The notes under the pieces are model-generated. The model did no database searches. It was not told where the DNA came from and worked only from the letters and a program-made list of their open reading frames with translations. 64,000 nt of DNA from contig NZ_NWVD01000003.1 of the NCBI RefSeq assembly GCF_002374835.1, positions 372,001 through 436,000 on the forward strand, read 5' to 3'. The position numbers were made by a program, and so were the translations under genes. Positions 1 through 8,740 of the stretch are shown here, one piece after another; position 1 is the first letter of the stretch; each line of letters opens with the position of its first letter. The DNA comes from Sphingomonas ginsenosidimutans. Its GTDB lineage: Bacteria; Pseudomonadota; Alphaproteobacteria; Sphingomonadales; Sphingomonadaceae.

Positions 1-1
1 C

Positions 2-1462
2 CGTGCGGAAATCGACAAGGTCGTGTCGCGCGGATATGCCGGCTGGATCGACGATCAGATCGCGATGGCGCGCCCGACCAGCTATTGGGGCTGGCTGGTC
101 GCGGGCGGCTATAACGTCGCGGCCAACAGCAACAGCTATGCCGGCTTCGACGCGATGGTGTGGAGCCAGTTGATCGGCGCCCCCGACCAGCTGCGCCAGC
201 GCGTGACGACCGCGCTGCTCGACATCCTGGTCGTCGGGATCGACGGGCTGAACGCGCAATGGCGCCCGTTCCTGATGGCGGCCTATATGGACGTGCTGGC
301 CGACAATGCGTTCGGCAATTACCGCACGCTGCTGGGGGCGGTGACGACCAGCGCGGCGATGGCCTATTACCTCACCTATCTGAACAACCGGAAGGCGGAC
401 GCGCGCACGGGCGCGATGCCGGACGAGAATTACGCCCGCGAACTGATGCAGCTGTTCACGCTGGGCCTATACCGGCTGAACAATGACGGCACGCAGCAGA
501 CGTCGAACGGCGCGCCGATCGACACCTATACCCAGGGCGACGTAACGCAGCTGGCGCGCGTGTTTACCGGGCTGCAACTGGCGAACAACGACAATTCCAG
601 CCCCGACCGGATGCGCCTGCCGCTGGTGATGACGGCCTCGCTGCATGAAAGCGGCACCTCGACCGTGCTGGGCGCGTCGATCAACGGCGCGGACGGCATG
701 GGGGCGGTCAATGCCGCGCTCGACACGATCTTCGCGCATCCCAACGTGCCGCCATTCATCGGCAAGCTGCTGATCCAGCGGCTGGTGACCAGCAATCCCA
801 GCCCCGCCTATGTCGCGCGCGTCGCGGCGGTGTTCGCCGACAATGGCAAGCAGGTGCGCGGCGATCTGGCGGCGGTGGTGCGCGCGGTGCTGCTCGACAG
901 CGAGGCGCGCGGCAGCGCGGCGCTGACCAGGGCGCAGGCCGGGCGGCTGCGCACCCCGGTGGAGCGGCTGACCGGATGGGCGCGCGCGTTCGGCGCCACC
1001 TCGCCGTCGAACGCCTGGGCGATCGGCGACACGACGTCGGGCACGTCGCGGCTGGGGCAGGGGATCGGGCGCGCGCCGTCGGTCTTCAACTTCTACCGCC
1101 CCGGCTACATCCCGCCCGCCACCGCGCTGGCCAGCGCCGGGCTGGTCGCGCCGGAGTTCCAGATCACCAACGAGCAGAGCGTCGTCGGCTACGTCAACTT
1201 CATGTATTCGCTGGTCGCCAACGGCATCGGCGACGTGAAGGCCGATTACACCGCGATCCTGACCAAGGCGGGCGACAGCGCCGCGCTGGTGGACGAGGTG
1301 AATGTGCTGCTCGCCGCGGGCCAGCTGTCCAGCGCGACGGTCGCGTCGATCCGCGCCGCGGTCGACAGCGTCGCCACCACTGCCACCAACGCCGCGATCA
1401 ACCGCGTCGGCATCGCGATCATGCTGACGCTGGCATCCCCCGACTATCTGACGCTTCGCTAA
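2..1462 (+). CDS. DUF1800 family protein, 5' end outside the window
   Basis: The reading frame is open from base 2, so the true start lies upstream; about 486 residues are visible. Family marks are the NYARELMQLFTLGLY segment, the PNVPPFIGKLLIQRLV segment with its following DLAAVVRAVLLD helix, and NFYRPGYIPP near the C-terminus. These are typical of DUF1800, a family of unknown function that is nearly always encoded beside a DUF1501 gene, as here (14 bases downstream). The two are probably co-transcribed and probably act outside the cytoplasm, since the partner carries a Tat signal. The family assignment is firm; the function is unknown. Confidence 0.9.
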   Translation, partial: RAEIDKVVSRGYAGWIDDQIAMARPTSYWGWLVAGGYNVAANSNSYAGFDAMVWSQLIGAPDQLRQRVTTALLDILVVGIDGLNAQWRPFLMAAYMDVLADNAFGNYRTLLGAVTTSAAMAYYLTYLNNRKADARTGAMPDENYARELMQLFTLGLYRLNNDGTQQTSNGAPIDTYTQGDVTQLARVFTGLQLANNDNSSPDRMRLPLVMTASLHESGTSTVLGASINGADGMGAVNAALDTIFAHPNVPPFIGKLLIQRLVTSNPSPAYVARVAAVFADNGKQVRGDLAAVVRAVLLDSEARGSAALTRAQAGRLRTPVERLTGWARAFGATSPSNAWAIGDTTSGTSRLGQGIGRAPSVFNFYRPGYIPPATALASAGLVAPEFQITNEQSVVGYVNFMYSLVANGIGDVKADYTAILTKAGDSAALVDEVNVLLAAGQLSSATVASIRAAVDSVATTATNAAINRVGIAIMLTLASPDYLTLR

Positions 1463-1475
1463 AAGGGCCGCGACG

Positions 1476-2855
1476 ATGCACATCCATCACGACGAATCGC
1501 GCCGCGCCTTCCTGCGCCGCGCCGCGCTATTGGGAATGGCGGGCACCGCCGCCCCGTTCGTCAACACGCTGGGCGCGATCGGCGAGGCCGCGGCCGCGAC
1601 CGGATCGGGATACAAGGCGCTGGTCTGCGTCTTCCTGCACGGCGGCAACGATTACGGCAACACGCTGATCCCCTATGACCAGGGCAGCTACGCGGCCTAT
1701 GCGCAGGCACGCGCCGCGCTGGCGCTGTCGCGCGATGCGCTGTCGCCGCTGGTGCCCGATGTCGCGCTGGCCGGCGGGCGGCAATATGCGATGGCGCCGT
1801 CGCTGGCGCCGCTGGCCGATCTGTTCGCGAAGGGCGTGGTCGCGCCGGTGATGAACGTCGGCACGCTGGTGCAGCCGATCACCAAGGCGCAGTATAACGC
1901 CCGTAGCGCGCCGGTGCCGCCCAAGCTGTTCAGCCACAACGACCAGAGCAGCTATTTCCAGGCGTCCAGCCCCGAAGGCGCGCAGAGCGGCTGGGGCGGG
2001 CGGATCGGCGACCTGATGCAGGCCGGCAACGGCGGGTCGGCGCTGACGTGCATCAACACCGGCGGCAATGCGGTGTACCTGACCGGGCGCCAGGCGGTGC
2101 AATATGCGGTCGGTACCGGCGGCCCGGTCGCGCTGCTGAGCAACAGCAAGACGATGTACGGGTCGACCACCGCGGCGACGACGCTGCGCGAGTTGATGAC
2201 GAAGAGCAACGGCGCGCTGCTCGCCGACGAACATGCCCGCGTCAGCAAGCGCGCGCTGGATACCTATGCGCAGGTCTCGGCCGCGCTCGGCGGCGCGCCG
2301 GCGGGCAATTTCCCGTTGTTTCCCAGTGGCAATTCGCTGGCCGATCAGCTGCGGATGGTGGCGCGGATGATCTCCGTCTCCAGCGAACTGGGGCTGTCGC
2401 GGCAGGTGTTCTTCGTCGGGATGGGCGGGTTCGACCTGCACGACAACCTGCTGACGCAGCATCCGGTCCTGATGGGGCGCGTCGCCGCGGCGATGCGCGC
2501 CTTTTACGACACCACCGTGGCGATGGGCGTCGCCGACAAGGTAACCAGCTTCACCGCCTCCGACTTCGGCCGCACGCTGACCAGCAACGGCGACGGATCC
2601 GACCATGGCTGGGGCGGGATGCATTTCGTGATGGGCGGCGCGGTGAAGGGCCGGCGGCTGTACGGCCGCGCGCCCGATGTCGGCGCCAACACCAACGACG
2701 ACGTCGGGCAGGGGCGGCTGATCCCGACCACCTCGGTCGATCAATATGCCGCGACGATGGCGACCTGGTTCGGCGTGTCCGCGTCGGACCTGCGCACCGT
2801 CCTGCCGAACATCGGCAATTACGACGCCTCGACCTGGAATCTCGGCTTCCTGTAA
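1476..2855 (+). CDS. DUF1501 family protein with Tat signal
   Basis: A 459-residue protein. The N-terminus (about residues 9-30) has a twin-arginine export signal, with RRAFLRR followed by a hydrophobic Ala/Leu/Gly stretch. The C-terminal half carries the DUF1501 hallmark TSFTASDFGRTL followed by a GSDHGWGG segment, which resembles the metal-binding region of alkaline-phosphatase/sulfatase-fold enzymes. It follows the DUF1800 gene closely, the usual arrangement for this pair. The protein is probably exported folded to the periplasm. Family membership is clear; the biochemical role is not established. Confidence 0.9.
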   Translation: MHIHHDESRRAFLRRAALLGMAGTAAPFVNTLGAIGEAAAATGSGYKALVCVFLHGGNDYGNTLIPYDQGSYAAYAQARAALALSRDALSPLVPDVALAGGRQYAMAPSLAPLADLFAKGVVAPVMNVGTLVQPITKAQYNARSAPVPPKLFSHNDQSSYFQASSPEGAQSGWGGRIGDLMQAGNGGSALTCINTGGNAVYLTGRQAVQYAVGTGGPVALLSNSKTMYGSTTAATTLRELMTKSNGALLADEHARVSKRALDTYAQVSAALGGAPAGNFPLFPSGNSLADQLRMVARMISVSSELGLSRQVFFVGMGGFDLHDNLLTQHPVLMGRVAAAMRAFYDTTVAMGVADKVTSFTASDFGRTLTSNGDGSDHGWGGMHFVMGGAVKGRRLYGRAPDVGANTNDDVGQGRLIPTTSVDQYAATMATWFGVSASDLRTVLPNIGNYDASTWNLGFL

Positions 2856-2902
2856 GGCTTTCCTCGCGCCCCGCCGCACGGTAGGGGGTGGTGGTGACCG
2901 TC

Positions 2903-3802
2903 ATGAGCACCGCTGCCCCCCTCCTGCCGCCGGCCGACTGGCGCGATTTCCTGGCGCTGACCAAGCCGCGGGTGATGACGCTGGTCGTCTTCACCGGGCT
3001 GTGCGGCATGCTGGCCGCGCCGGTCGCGGTCGATCCGGTGCTGGGCTTCACCGCGATCCTGTGCATCGCGCTGGGCGCGGGCGCGGCGGGCGCGCTCAAC
3101 CAATGGTATGAAGCCGATCTGGACGCGGTGATGAAGCGCACCGCGCAGCGCCCGTTGCCCGCCGGGCGGATGGAGCGGCAGTCGGCGCTGCATTTCGGTG
3201 TCGGGCTGGGCGCCTTTTCGGTGATCCTGATGGGGCTGGCGGTCAATCTGGCGGCCGCGGCGATCCTGACCGTGTCGATCCTGTTCTACGTCCTCATCTA
3301 CACCGTCTGGCTGAAGCGGCGGACGCCGCAGAACATCGTCATCGGCGGCGCGGCCGGGGCGTTCCCGCCGCTGATCGGCTGGGCGGCGGCGACGGGGCAG
3401 GTCGCGTTGCTGCCGTTCCTGCTGTTCGCGCTCGTCTTTCTGTGGACGCCGCCGCATTTCTGGGCGCTCGCGCTGTTCGTGAAGACCGACTACGCCAATG
3501 CCGGCGTGCCGATGCTGCCCGTCGTGGCGGGGGAGGCGGCGACGCGGCGGCAGATCGGCCTGTATACGATCCCGATGGCGGCGGTGGCGATCGCGCCCTG
3601 GCCGCTGGGGCTGACCGGCGCGGTGTACGGCGTCGTCGCGGTCGCGATGACCGCCGCGTTCGGCGTGCTGGCGGCGCTGGTCGCGGCGGGGGCGACTCGC
3701 GCGGGGCGGCCGATGGCGTGGGAAAAGCGGCTGTTCGCTTTCTCGATCCTGTATCTGTTCGTGATCTTCGGCGCGCTGGTCGCCGACCGGTGGGTGGCAT
3801 GA
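2903..3802 (+). CDS. ctaB: Protoheme IX farnesyltransferase (heme O synthase)
   Basis: Transfers a farnesyl group to heme B to make heme O, a precursor of heme A for aa3-type oxidase, in the inner membrane. It has 299 residues and about nine hydrophobic segments. The UbiA prenyltransferase signature is complete: [19 protein letters not shown] at residues 67-85, and a second polar loop [14 protein letters not shown] chose the ATG at 2903 over the GTG 15 bases upstream because the family normally starts just before the conserved first segment. The stop overlaps the next start (ATGA), so translation is probably coupled along the oxidase assembly cluster. No coxA or coxB lies immediately upstream. 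Confidence 0.95.
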   Translation: MSTAAPLLPPADWRDFLALTKPRVMTLVVFTGLCGMLAAPVAVDPVLGFTAILCIALGAGAAGALNQWYEADLDAVMKRTAQRPLPAGRMERQSALHFGVGLGAFSVILMGLAVNLAAAAILTVSILFYVLIYTVWLKRRTPQNIVIGGAAGAFPPLIGWAAATGQVALLPFLLFALVFLWTPPHFWALALFVKTDYANAGVPMLPVVAGEAATRRQIGLYTIPMAAVAIAPWPLGLTGAVYGVVAVAMTAAFGVLAALVAAGATRAGRPMAWEKRLFAFSILYLFVIFGALVADRWVA

Positions 3803-3936
3803 TTCCTGACGACGACGATCTGATCCGCCGCCGGCAGAAGGGACGCGCGATCGTGCTGGCATTGTTGCTCGGCGCGTTCGTGGTGCTGATCTTCTTCATC
3901 ACCATCGCCAAGATCCGCCAGGGAATGGCGCACTGA
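3799..3936 (+). CDS. Small single-span membrane protein in the cox cluster (CoxF-like)
   Basis: A 45-residue protein with a charged N-terminus ([16 protein letters not shown]), one hydrophobic segment at about residues 17-36, and a short basic tail. It is wedged between ctaB and ctaG with overlaps at both ends (ATGA and TGATG), which strongly supports it as a real gene. Alphaproteobacterial oxidase clusters commonly have a tiny membrane protein here, often called CoxF. A role in oxidase assembly is inferred from position only. Confidence 0.85.
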   Translation: MIPDDDDLIRRRQKGRAIVLALLLGAFVVLIFFITIAKIRQGMAH

Positions 3937-4496
3937 TGCGCGGCGACGGCGCCCGGGGCGCGAAGGCGCGCACCACGCGCACCGTCGTGCTCGCGGTACT
4001 GGGCGTCTGCTTCATGACCGGGCTCGCCTTCGCCAGCGTGCCGCTCTACCGGCTGTTCTGCCAGGCGACCGGGCTGAACGGCACCACCAACCGCGGGCTG
4101 GCCGCGCCGGGCAGCGTCCATCGCCCGATCACGATCGCGTTCGACGCCAACACCAGCCCCAAGCTGCCGTGGCGCTTCGTGCCCGAGCAGGAGCAGGAAA
4201 CGGTCGAGATCGGTGCGCGCGACATGGCGTTCTTCACCGCCACCAACCGCGGCGCGCAAGCCGTGACCGGCACCGCCACCTACAACGTCACCCCCGCAAT
4301 CGCGGGCAAATATTTCACCAAGATCCAGTGTTTCTGCTTCACGCAGCAGACGCTGAAACCGGGCGAGACGCAGCGGATGCCGGTGATCTTCTTCGTCGAT
4401 CCGAAGATCCTGACCGATCCCGACACCCGCGATGTCGAGACGATCACGCTCAGCTACACCTTTTACCCGGTGGATTCTGCCAAAACGGCAAGCTAG
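3936..4496 (+). CDS. ctaG: Cytochrome c oxidase assembly protein CtaG (Cox11 family)
   Basis: Copper chaperone that delivers Cu to the CuB centre of subunit I. It has 186 residues: one N-terminal membrane anchor (about residues 15-35) followed by a periplasmic immunoglobulin-like domain. The copper-binding CFCF motif is at residues 132-135, and Cys42 just after the membrane segment is also conserved in the family. The length is typical. The start overlaps the stop of the preceding small gene by one base, and coxC follows after 38 bases. Confidence 0.96.
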   Translation: MRGDGARGAKARTTRTVVLAVLGVCFMTGLAFASVPLYRLFCQATGLNGTTNRGLAAPGSVHRPITIAFDANTSPKLPWRFVPEQEQETVEIGARDMAFFTATNRGAQAVTGTATYNVTPAIAGKYFTKIQCFCFTQQTLKPGETQRMPVIFFVDPKILTDPDTRDVETITLSYTFYPVDSAKTAS

Positions 4497-4534
4497 AGCG
4501 GGTCCAACAGGCGTATAAACGGGGAGAGCCACGC

Positions 4535-5446
4535 ATGGCTGGCGCGAAGAACCACGACTACCACATCCTGCCACCCAGCCCGTGGCCGCTGCTCAGCTCG
4601 CTGGCCGCGCTGGTGCTGGCGACGGGCGGCATCATGTACATGCATTCCGCGGTCGGCGGCGGCTGGGTCTTCCTGATCGGCCTCGCCTTCGTGCTGTTCT
4701 GCATGTACGGCTGGTGGCACCAGGTGATCCGCGAGGCGCATGCCGGCGATCATACCCCGGTGGTCCAGCTGCATTTCCGCTACGGCATGATCCTGTTCAT
4801 CGCCTCCGAAGTGATGTTCTTCGTCGGCTGGTTCTGGGCGTTCTTCGATTTCGCGCTGTTCCCCACCGCGATGCAGTTCGTCGACGGGCAGGTGGAACGC
4901 GCCGCCGAGGGGGCCGCCGCGATCGCCGCGCAATGGCCGCCCAAGGGGCTGACCGTCATCAATGCGTTCGAGCTGCCGCTGCTCAACACGCTGATCCTGC
5001 TGACGTCGGGCACCACCATCACCTGGGCGCACCATGCGCTGATCCACAACCAGCGCGGCGGCGAGAAGCGCGGCTTCTGGAGCCTGCTGGGCGTGGGCGA
5101 CCGCGACGGCGTGCTCAAGGGGCTGTGGCTGACGGTGGCGCTGGGCCTGATCTTCAGCTCGATCCAAGCCTATGAATACATGCACGCGCCGTTCCCGTTC
5201 AAGGGCATCAACTATGGCGCGGCGTTCTTCATGGCGACGGGCTTCCACGGGTTCCACGTGCTGGTCGGCACGATCTTCCTGATCGTCAACCTGATCCGCG
5301 CCTATCAGGGCGAATTCACCCCGAAGCAGCATTTCGGGTTCGAGGCCGCCGCCTGGTACTGGCATTTCGTCGACGTGGTGTGGCTGTTCCTGTTCGTCAC
5401 CATCTACGTCTGGGGCGGCTGGGGCGCGCCGGTCCACGGCGGCTGA
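4535..5446 (+). CDS. coxC: Cytochrome c oxidase subunit III
   Basis: Structural subunit of the aa3-type terminal oxidase, 303 residues with seven predicted membrane helices. The C-terminal segment HFGFEAAAWYWHFVDVVWLFLF is the family hallmark, and WAHHALIHNQR is also typical. I set the start at the ATG preceded by GGGGAGAG, since the longer open frame upstream overlaps ctaG. It is part of the ctaB-ctaG-coxC-SURF1 assembly cluster. The catalytic subunits I and II are not in this window. Confidence 0.96.
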   Translation: MAGAKNHDYHILPPSPWPLLSSLAALVLATGGIMYMHSAVGGGWVFLIGLAFVLFCMYGWWHQVIREAHAGDHTPVVQLHFRYGMILFIASEVMFFVGWFWAFFDFALFPTAMQFVDGQVERAAEGAAAIAAQWPPKGLTVINAFELPLLNTLILLTSGTTITWAHHALIHNQRGGEKRGFWSLLGVGDRDGVLKGLWLTVALGLIFSSIQAYEYMHAPFPFKGINYGAAFFMATGFHGFHVLVGTIFLIVNLIRAYQGEFTPKQHFGFEAAAWYWHFVDVVWLFLFVTIYVWGGWGAPVHGG

Positions 5447-5450
5447 CGCG

Positions 5451-5888
5451 ATGACGGGCGGCCCATCGGCCGGGGGCGGCGATTCGGCGGCCCCCGCCCC
5501 CGCCGCCGCTTCCCCGGCGGCCCCTGCCGCGGCGGTGCCGACCCCGTTGGAATGCGGACTGAAGGGCCTGTGCCCGCGCTGCGGCGCCGCGACATTGTTC
5601 GCCGGCGCCGTTCGCTTTTCCCCGACCTGCGGCGCGTGCGGACTGCGCATCGGCGATTCCAACGTCGGTGACGGGCCCGCGGCGTTCCTGACGCTGATCT
5701 GGGGCGCGATCGTCACCGCGCTGGCGATCTGGCTCGAACTGGCATTGGGGCCGCCGTGGTGGGTCCATGCGCTGCTGTGGGTGCCGGTAACCGCCGCCGG
5801 GGTGGTCGGGTCGCTGCGCGTCGCCAAGGGCTGGCTGCTCGCGGCGGAGTTCCGCAATGCCGCGCGCGAGGGAAAGATCACCCCGTGA
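5451..5888 (+). CDS. DUF983 membrane protein
   Basis: A 145-residue protein. An Ala/Pro-rich low-complexity N-terminus (residues 1-32) precedes a zinc-ribbon-like module with CPRC at 41-44 and CGAC at 60-63, then two hydrophobic segments. This is the DUF983 architecture, commonly found between coxC and SURF1 in alphaproteobacteria. Metal binding and a role in oxidase biogenesis are inferences from the cysteine pairs and the context. Its stop overlaps the GTG start of the SURF1 gene. Confidence 0.88.
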   Translation: MTGGPSAGGGDSAAPAPAAASPAAPAAAVPTPLECGLKGLCPRCGAATLFAGAVRFSPTCGACGLRIGDSNVGDGPAAFLTLIWGAIVTALAIWLELALGPPWWVHALLWVPVTAAGVVGSLRVAKGWLLAAEFRNAAREGKITP

Positions 5889-6484
5889 GGCGTATCCCGC
5901 TGATCCCGACGCTGGTCGTCGGGATGGCCGTGGCGGCGATGATCGCGCTGGGGCTGTGGCAATTGCTCGATCGGCTGCCGGCCAAGGAAGCGCATATCGC
6001 GCGGCTGGCGAGGAATCCGGCGCTGCCCGCGGTCGCCTTCCCGCGCTTTCCCGACGATACGCTGCTTTTCCGGCGCACCAGCGCCTTCTGCCTGGAACCC
6101 GTCGGCATCCGCCGCGCCGGGGCGGGATCGGCGGGATACCGGCTGATCGCGACCTGCCGGACGGGCGCCGAGGGGCCGGGGTTCCAAGTGCAGCTGGGCA
6201 CGACGCGCGATCCGCTGGGCAAGGTGGACTGGCGCGGCGGGAAGGTGTCCGGCTGGATCAGCCATGCCCCCGATTCGCGTCCGCTGATCGCGACCTTGTT
6301 CGATCGCCGTCCGCAGGAGATGCTGCTGATCGCCGACACCCCCGCCGCCGGGCTGACCGCGAACACCGCGCCCGACGTGTCGGCGGTGCCCAACAACCAC
6401 CTTGCCTATGCGGTGCAGTGGTTCCTGTTCGCCGGCATCGCGGCGATCATCTACGCCATCGCGCTGCGCCGCCGGGGGCGGTAG
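5885..6484 (+). CDS. SURF1 family cytochrome oxidase biogenesis protein
   Basis: A 199-residue protein with the SURF1 topology: one membrane segment near the N-terminus (about residues 7-24), a periplasmic domain, and a second membrane segment near the C-terminus after NNHLAYAVQWF. Family members help insert heme A into subunit I. I chose the GTG at 5885, which overlaps the preceding stop (GTGA); no better ATG lies in frame. It is the last gene of the oxidase assembly cluster, followed by about 160 bases with no gene. Confidence 0.9.
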   Translation: MRRIPLIPTLVVGMAVAAMIALGLWQLLDRLPAKEAHIARLARNPALPAVAFPRFPDDTLLFRRTSAFCLEPVGIRRAGAGSAGYRLIATCRTGAEGPGFQVQLGTTRDPLGKVDWRGGKVSGWISHAPDSRPLIATLFDRRPQEMLLIADTPAAGLTANTAPDVSAVPNNHLAYAVQWFLFAGIAAIIYAIALRRRGR

Positions 6485-6645
6485 CGCGCTGGGAGGGGTT
6501 CACGCGGAGACTCGGAGGGCTAGCGCCGACGCGAGGCGTCCCTCTCCGCCGGTTAACGAAGCAGCCGTCACGCCTGTTGCAAGCGGTACATCGTCGCGTC
6601 TTCGCGGCTTTGCGTAAACCAGTTCTTCGTCGCCGCGCAGGCGCG

Positions 6646-7401
6646 TCAGATCCCCGCCCACCAGTCGTAATCGACGTTATCTTCCCAATAGCCGCCGTGC
6701 CCCTTGCCGATTCCGTCGAGCGAAGCGGTCGCGGTGACGCGCATCAGGTATTTGGCGTGCTTGTACCCCAATTGCCGTTCGACCCGCAGCCGCAGCGGCG
6801 CGCCGTGGCCGACGTCCAGGAACCGGTCGTTCATCGCCCAGGCCAGGATCGTCTGCGGATGGAAGGCATCGATCAGGTCGATCGATTCGTAATAGGGCGC
6901 GCCGCCGTACAGATCGGCGCAGCGGAACACGATATAGCGCGCGCCGTCGCGCAGCCCCGCCGCGCGCAGCACCGCGCCCAGTTGCGGCCCCTGCCACTTG
7001 CCGATCGCGCTCCACCCCTCCACGCAATCGTGGCGGGTGATCTGCGCGCGCTGCGGAAAGGCGCCGATGTCCGCCAGCGACAGCGACAGCGGGCGCGCCA
7101 CCAGCCCGTCGACCGTCAGCCGCCAGTCGGCGAACCGCCCGGCGCGCAGCGCGGCATAATCGGCGGTGCCCGGGTCGCGGGTGCCGTTGGTGCGGAATCG
7201 CGGCGACATCTGGTCGGGGCGGAACTCGGGCGCCAGCGCATCGCGGTTCGACAGCGCGCGCTGCAGGCCGCGGTGCATGTCCTCGCCGCGGAACACGATC
7301 TCGCGCACCGCCGGCTGGCGGATCACGCGGTCGCACCCCGCCAGCGCGAGCCCGGCGCCCCCGGCGATCAGCGTGCGGCGGCGGATGAACGGCGCGGTCA
7401 T
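6646..7401 (-). CDS. Exported molybdopterin-dependent oxidoreductase (sulfite oxidase fold)
   Basis: A 251-residue protein. The N-terminus has RRRTLIAGGAGLALAGC, which reads as a twin-arginine signal ending in a lipobox-like cysteine. The Moco domain has the ligand cysteine in RHDCVEGW (Cys126) and later the GYKHAKYLM segment typical of this sulfite-oxidase/YedY-like group. The start overlaps the end of the upstream cytochrome b gene by four bases, so the two are translationally coupled. This suggests a periplasmic reductase or oxidase linked to the quinone pool through that cytochrome. The substrate cannot be read from the sequence. Confidence 0.88.
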   Translation of the reverse strand: MTAPFIRRRTLIAGGAGLALAGCDRVIRQPAVREIVFRGEDMHRGLQRALSNRDALAPEFRPDQMSPRFRTNGTRDPGTADYAALRAGRFADWRLTVDGLVARPLSLSLADIGAFPQRAQITRHDCVEGWSAIGKWQGPQLGAVLRAAGLRDGARYIVFRCADLYGGAPYYESIDLIDAFHPQTILAWAMNDRFLDVGHGAPLRLRVERQLGYKHAKYLMRVTATASLDGIGKGHGGYWEDNVDYDWWAGI

Positions 7402-8090
7402 TCGGGCACCCGCCAGCGACCGGTGACGATCGAACGCAGCTCGTTGCCCACGCCGGCCAGGATCACCAGCACCAGATGCACCACCAGGAACCCCGCGATC
7501 GCGGCCATCGCGATGAAGTGCAGCGACCGCGCCGACTGTCGCCCGCCCAGTACGTCCAGCAGCCACGGCCATATGGCGTTCATCCCCGGCGACAGCGCGA
7601 GGCCGGTCGCGATCACCAGCGGCAACAGGATGAAGATCACCGCCACATAGCTCAGCTTCTGGAGGATGTTGTAGGCGCCCGGCGCCTCCGGGTCGTGGAA
7701 CCGCAACGCCAGATGCGCGCGCACGTCCGCCGCCAGATGCGCGCGCGACAGCTCCGCGCGGCGGATGCGCAGGTCGCGCTGGATATGCCGGTTGACCAGG
7801 CTGACGATCATGTACGCCAGCAGCGAGAAGGCGAAGATCAGCGCCATGAACAGGTGCCAGCGGCGCGAGATCGCCAGATTGTAGTTCGCCGGTATCGTCA
7901 GCCACGCCGGAAAGCGCGGCAATTGCGCCCAGGCATGGTCGAAATTCGCGCCATAGGCGCCCCAGTAGAGCCGCGGATGCGCGTTCGAAATGCCCAGCCC
8001 CGACCCGATCAGGACGATGATGCACACCGCATTCACCGCATGCCAGATCCGGGTGACGAGTCGGTGGCGACGGATGACGGTTGCGGCCAT
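7398..8090 (-). CDS. Cytochrome b/b6-type membrane protein, partner of the molybdoenzyme
   Basis: A 230-residue integral membrane protein with about four helices. Histidines in membrane-flanking positions (His17 in IWHAVN, His79 in RRWHLF, and one in RSLHFIAM) are good candidates for heme b ligands, as in Ni/Fe-hydrogenase-type and YedZ-like cytochromes b. It sits directly before, and overlaps, the molybdoenzyme gene and is divergent from the flavin reductase gene. It probably passes electrons between quinone and the exported molybdoenzyme. Confidence 0.85.
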   Translation of the reverse strand: MAATVIRRHRLVTRIWHAVNAVCIIVLIGSGLGISNAHPRLYWGAYGANFDHAWAQLPRFPAWLTIPANYNLAISRRWHLFMALIFAFSLLAYMIVSLVNRHIQRDLRIRRAELSRAHLAADVRAHLALRFHDPEAPGAYNILQKLSYVAVIFILLPLVIATGLALSPGMNAIWPWLLDVLGGRQSARSLHFIAMAAIAGFLVVHLVLVILAGVGNELRSIVTGRWRVPE

Positions 8091-8116
8091 GCACCCGTTC
8101 TAGCAGAAGGCGCGCG

Positions 8117-8734
8117 ATGACCGAATGGCATTTCTACGAGCCGGCGGCGGGGCACGGGCTGGCGCACGATCCGCTCAACGCGATCGTCGCGCCGCGCCCG
8201 ATCGGGTGGATCAGCACGCTGTCGGACACCGGCGTGCGCAATCTGGCGCCGTACAGCTTCTTCAACCTGTTCGCCTATCGCCCGCCGATCGTCGGTTTCT
8301 GTTCGGCCGGCGCGAAGGATTCGCTCGCCAACGCGCGCGCCACGGGCGAGTTCGTGTGGAACCTGGCGACGCGCGACCAGGCGGAGGCGATGAACGCCAC
8401 CAGCGCGACGGTGCCGCCGGGCGAGGACGAATTCGCGCTGGCGGGGCTGGAGGCGCTGCCAGCGCGCCGCGTCGCCGTGCCGCGCGTCGCGGGCAGCCCG
8501 GTGCAGTTCGAATGCGCGGTGACGCAGATCGTGCAACTGACCGCGCGCGACGGCAGCGATATGCCGTACTGGATGGTGTTTGGGGAGGCGATCGCGATCC
8601 ACATCGACCGCGCGCTGATCGCGGACGGCGTCTACCAGACCGCGCGCGCCCGCCCGATCCTGCGCGGCGGTGGCCCGGCGGATTATTTCGAGGCGCTGGA
8701 GGCCGGGCTGTTCCGGATGCACCGGCCGGGCTGA
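8117..8734 (+). CDS. Flavin reductase-like domain protein
   Basis: A 205-residue protein of the FMN-binding split-barrel flavin reductase group. Conserved stretches are NAIVAPRPIGWIST near residue 21, NLAPYSFFNLFAYRPP, and the DSLANARATGEFVWN segment. I chose the ATG at 8117; the longer frame starts inside the promoter region shared with the divergent cytochrome b gene. It may reduce flavin for a partner monooxygenase or bind FMN itself. No dedicated partner is adjacent, so the substrate is open. Confidence 0.88.
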   Translation: MTEWHFYEPAAGHGLAHDPLNAIVAPRPIGWISTLSDTGVRNLAPYSFFNLFAYRPPIVGFCSAGAKDSLANARATGEFVWNLATRDQAEAMNATSATVPPGEDEFALAGLEALPARRVAVPRVAGSPVQFECAVTQIVQLTARDGSDMPYWMVFGEAIAIHIDRALIADGVYQTARARPILRGGGPADYFEALEAGLFRMHRPG

Positions 8735-8740
8735 GCCACC

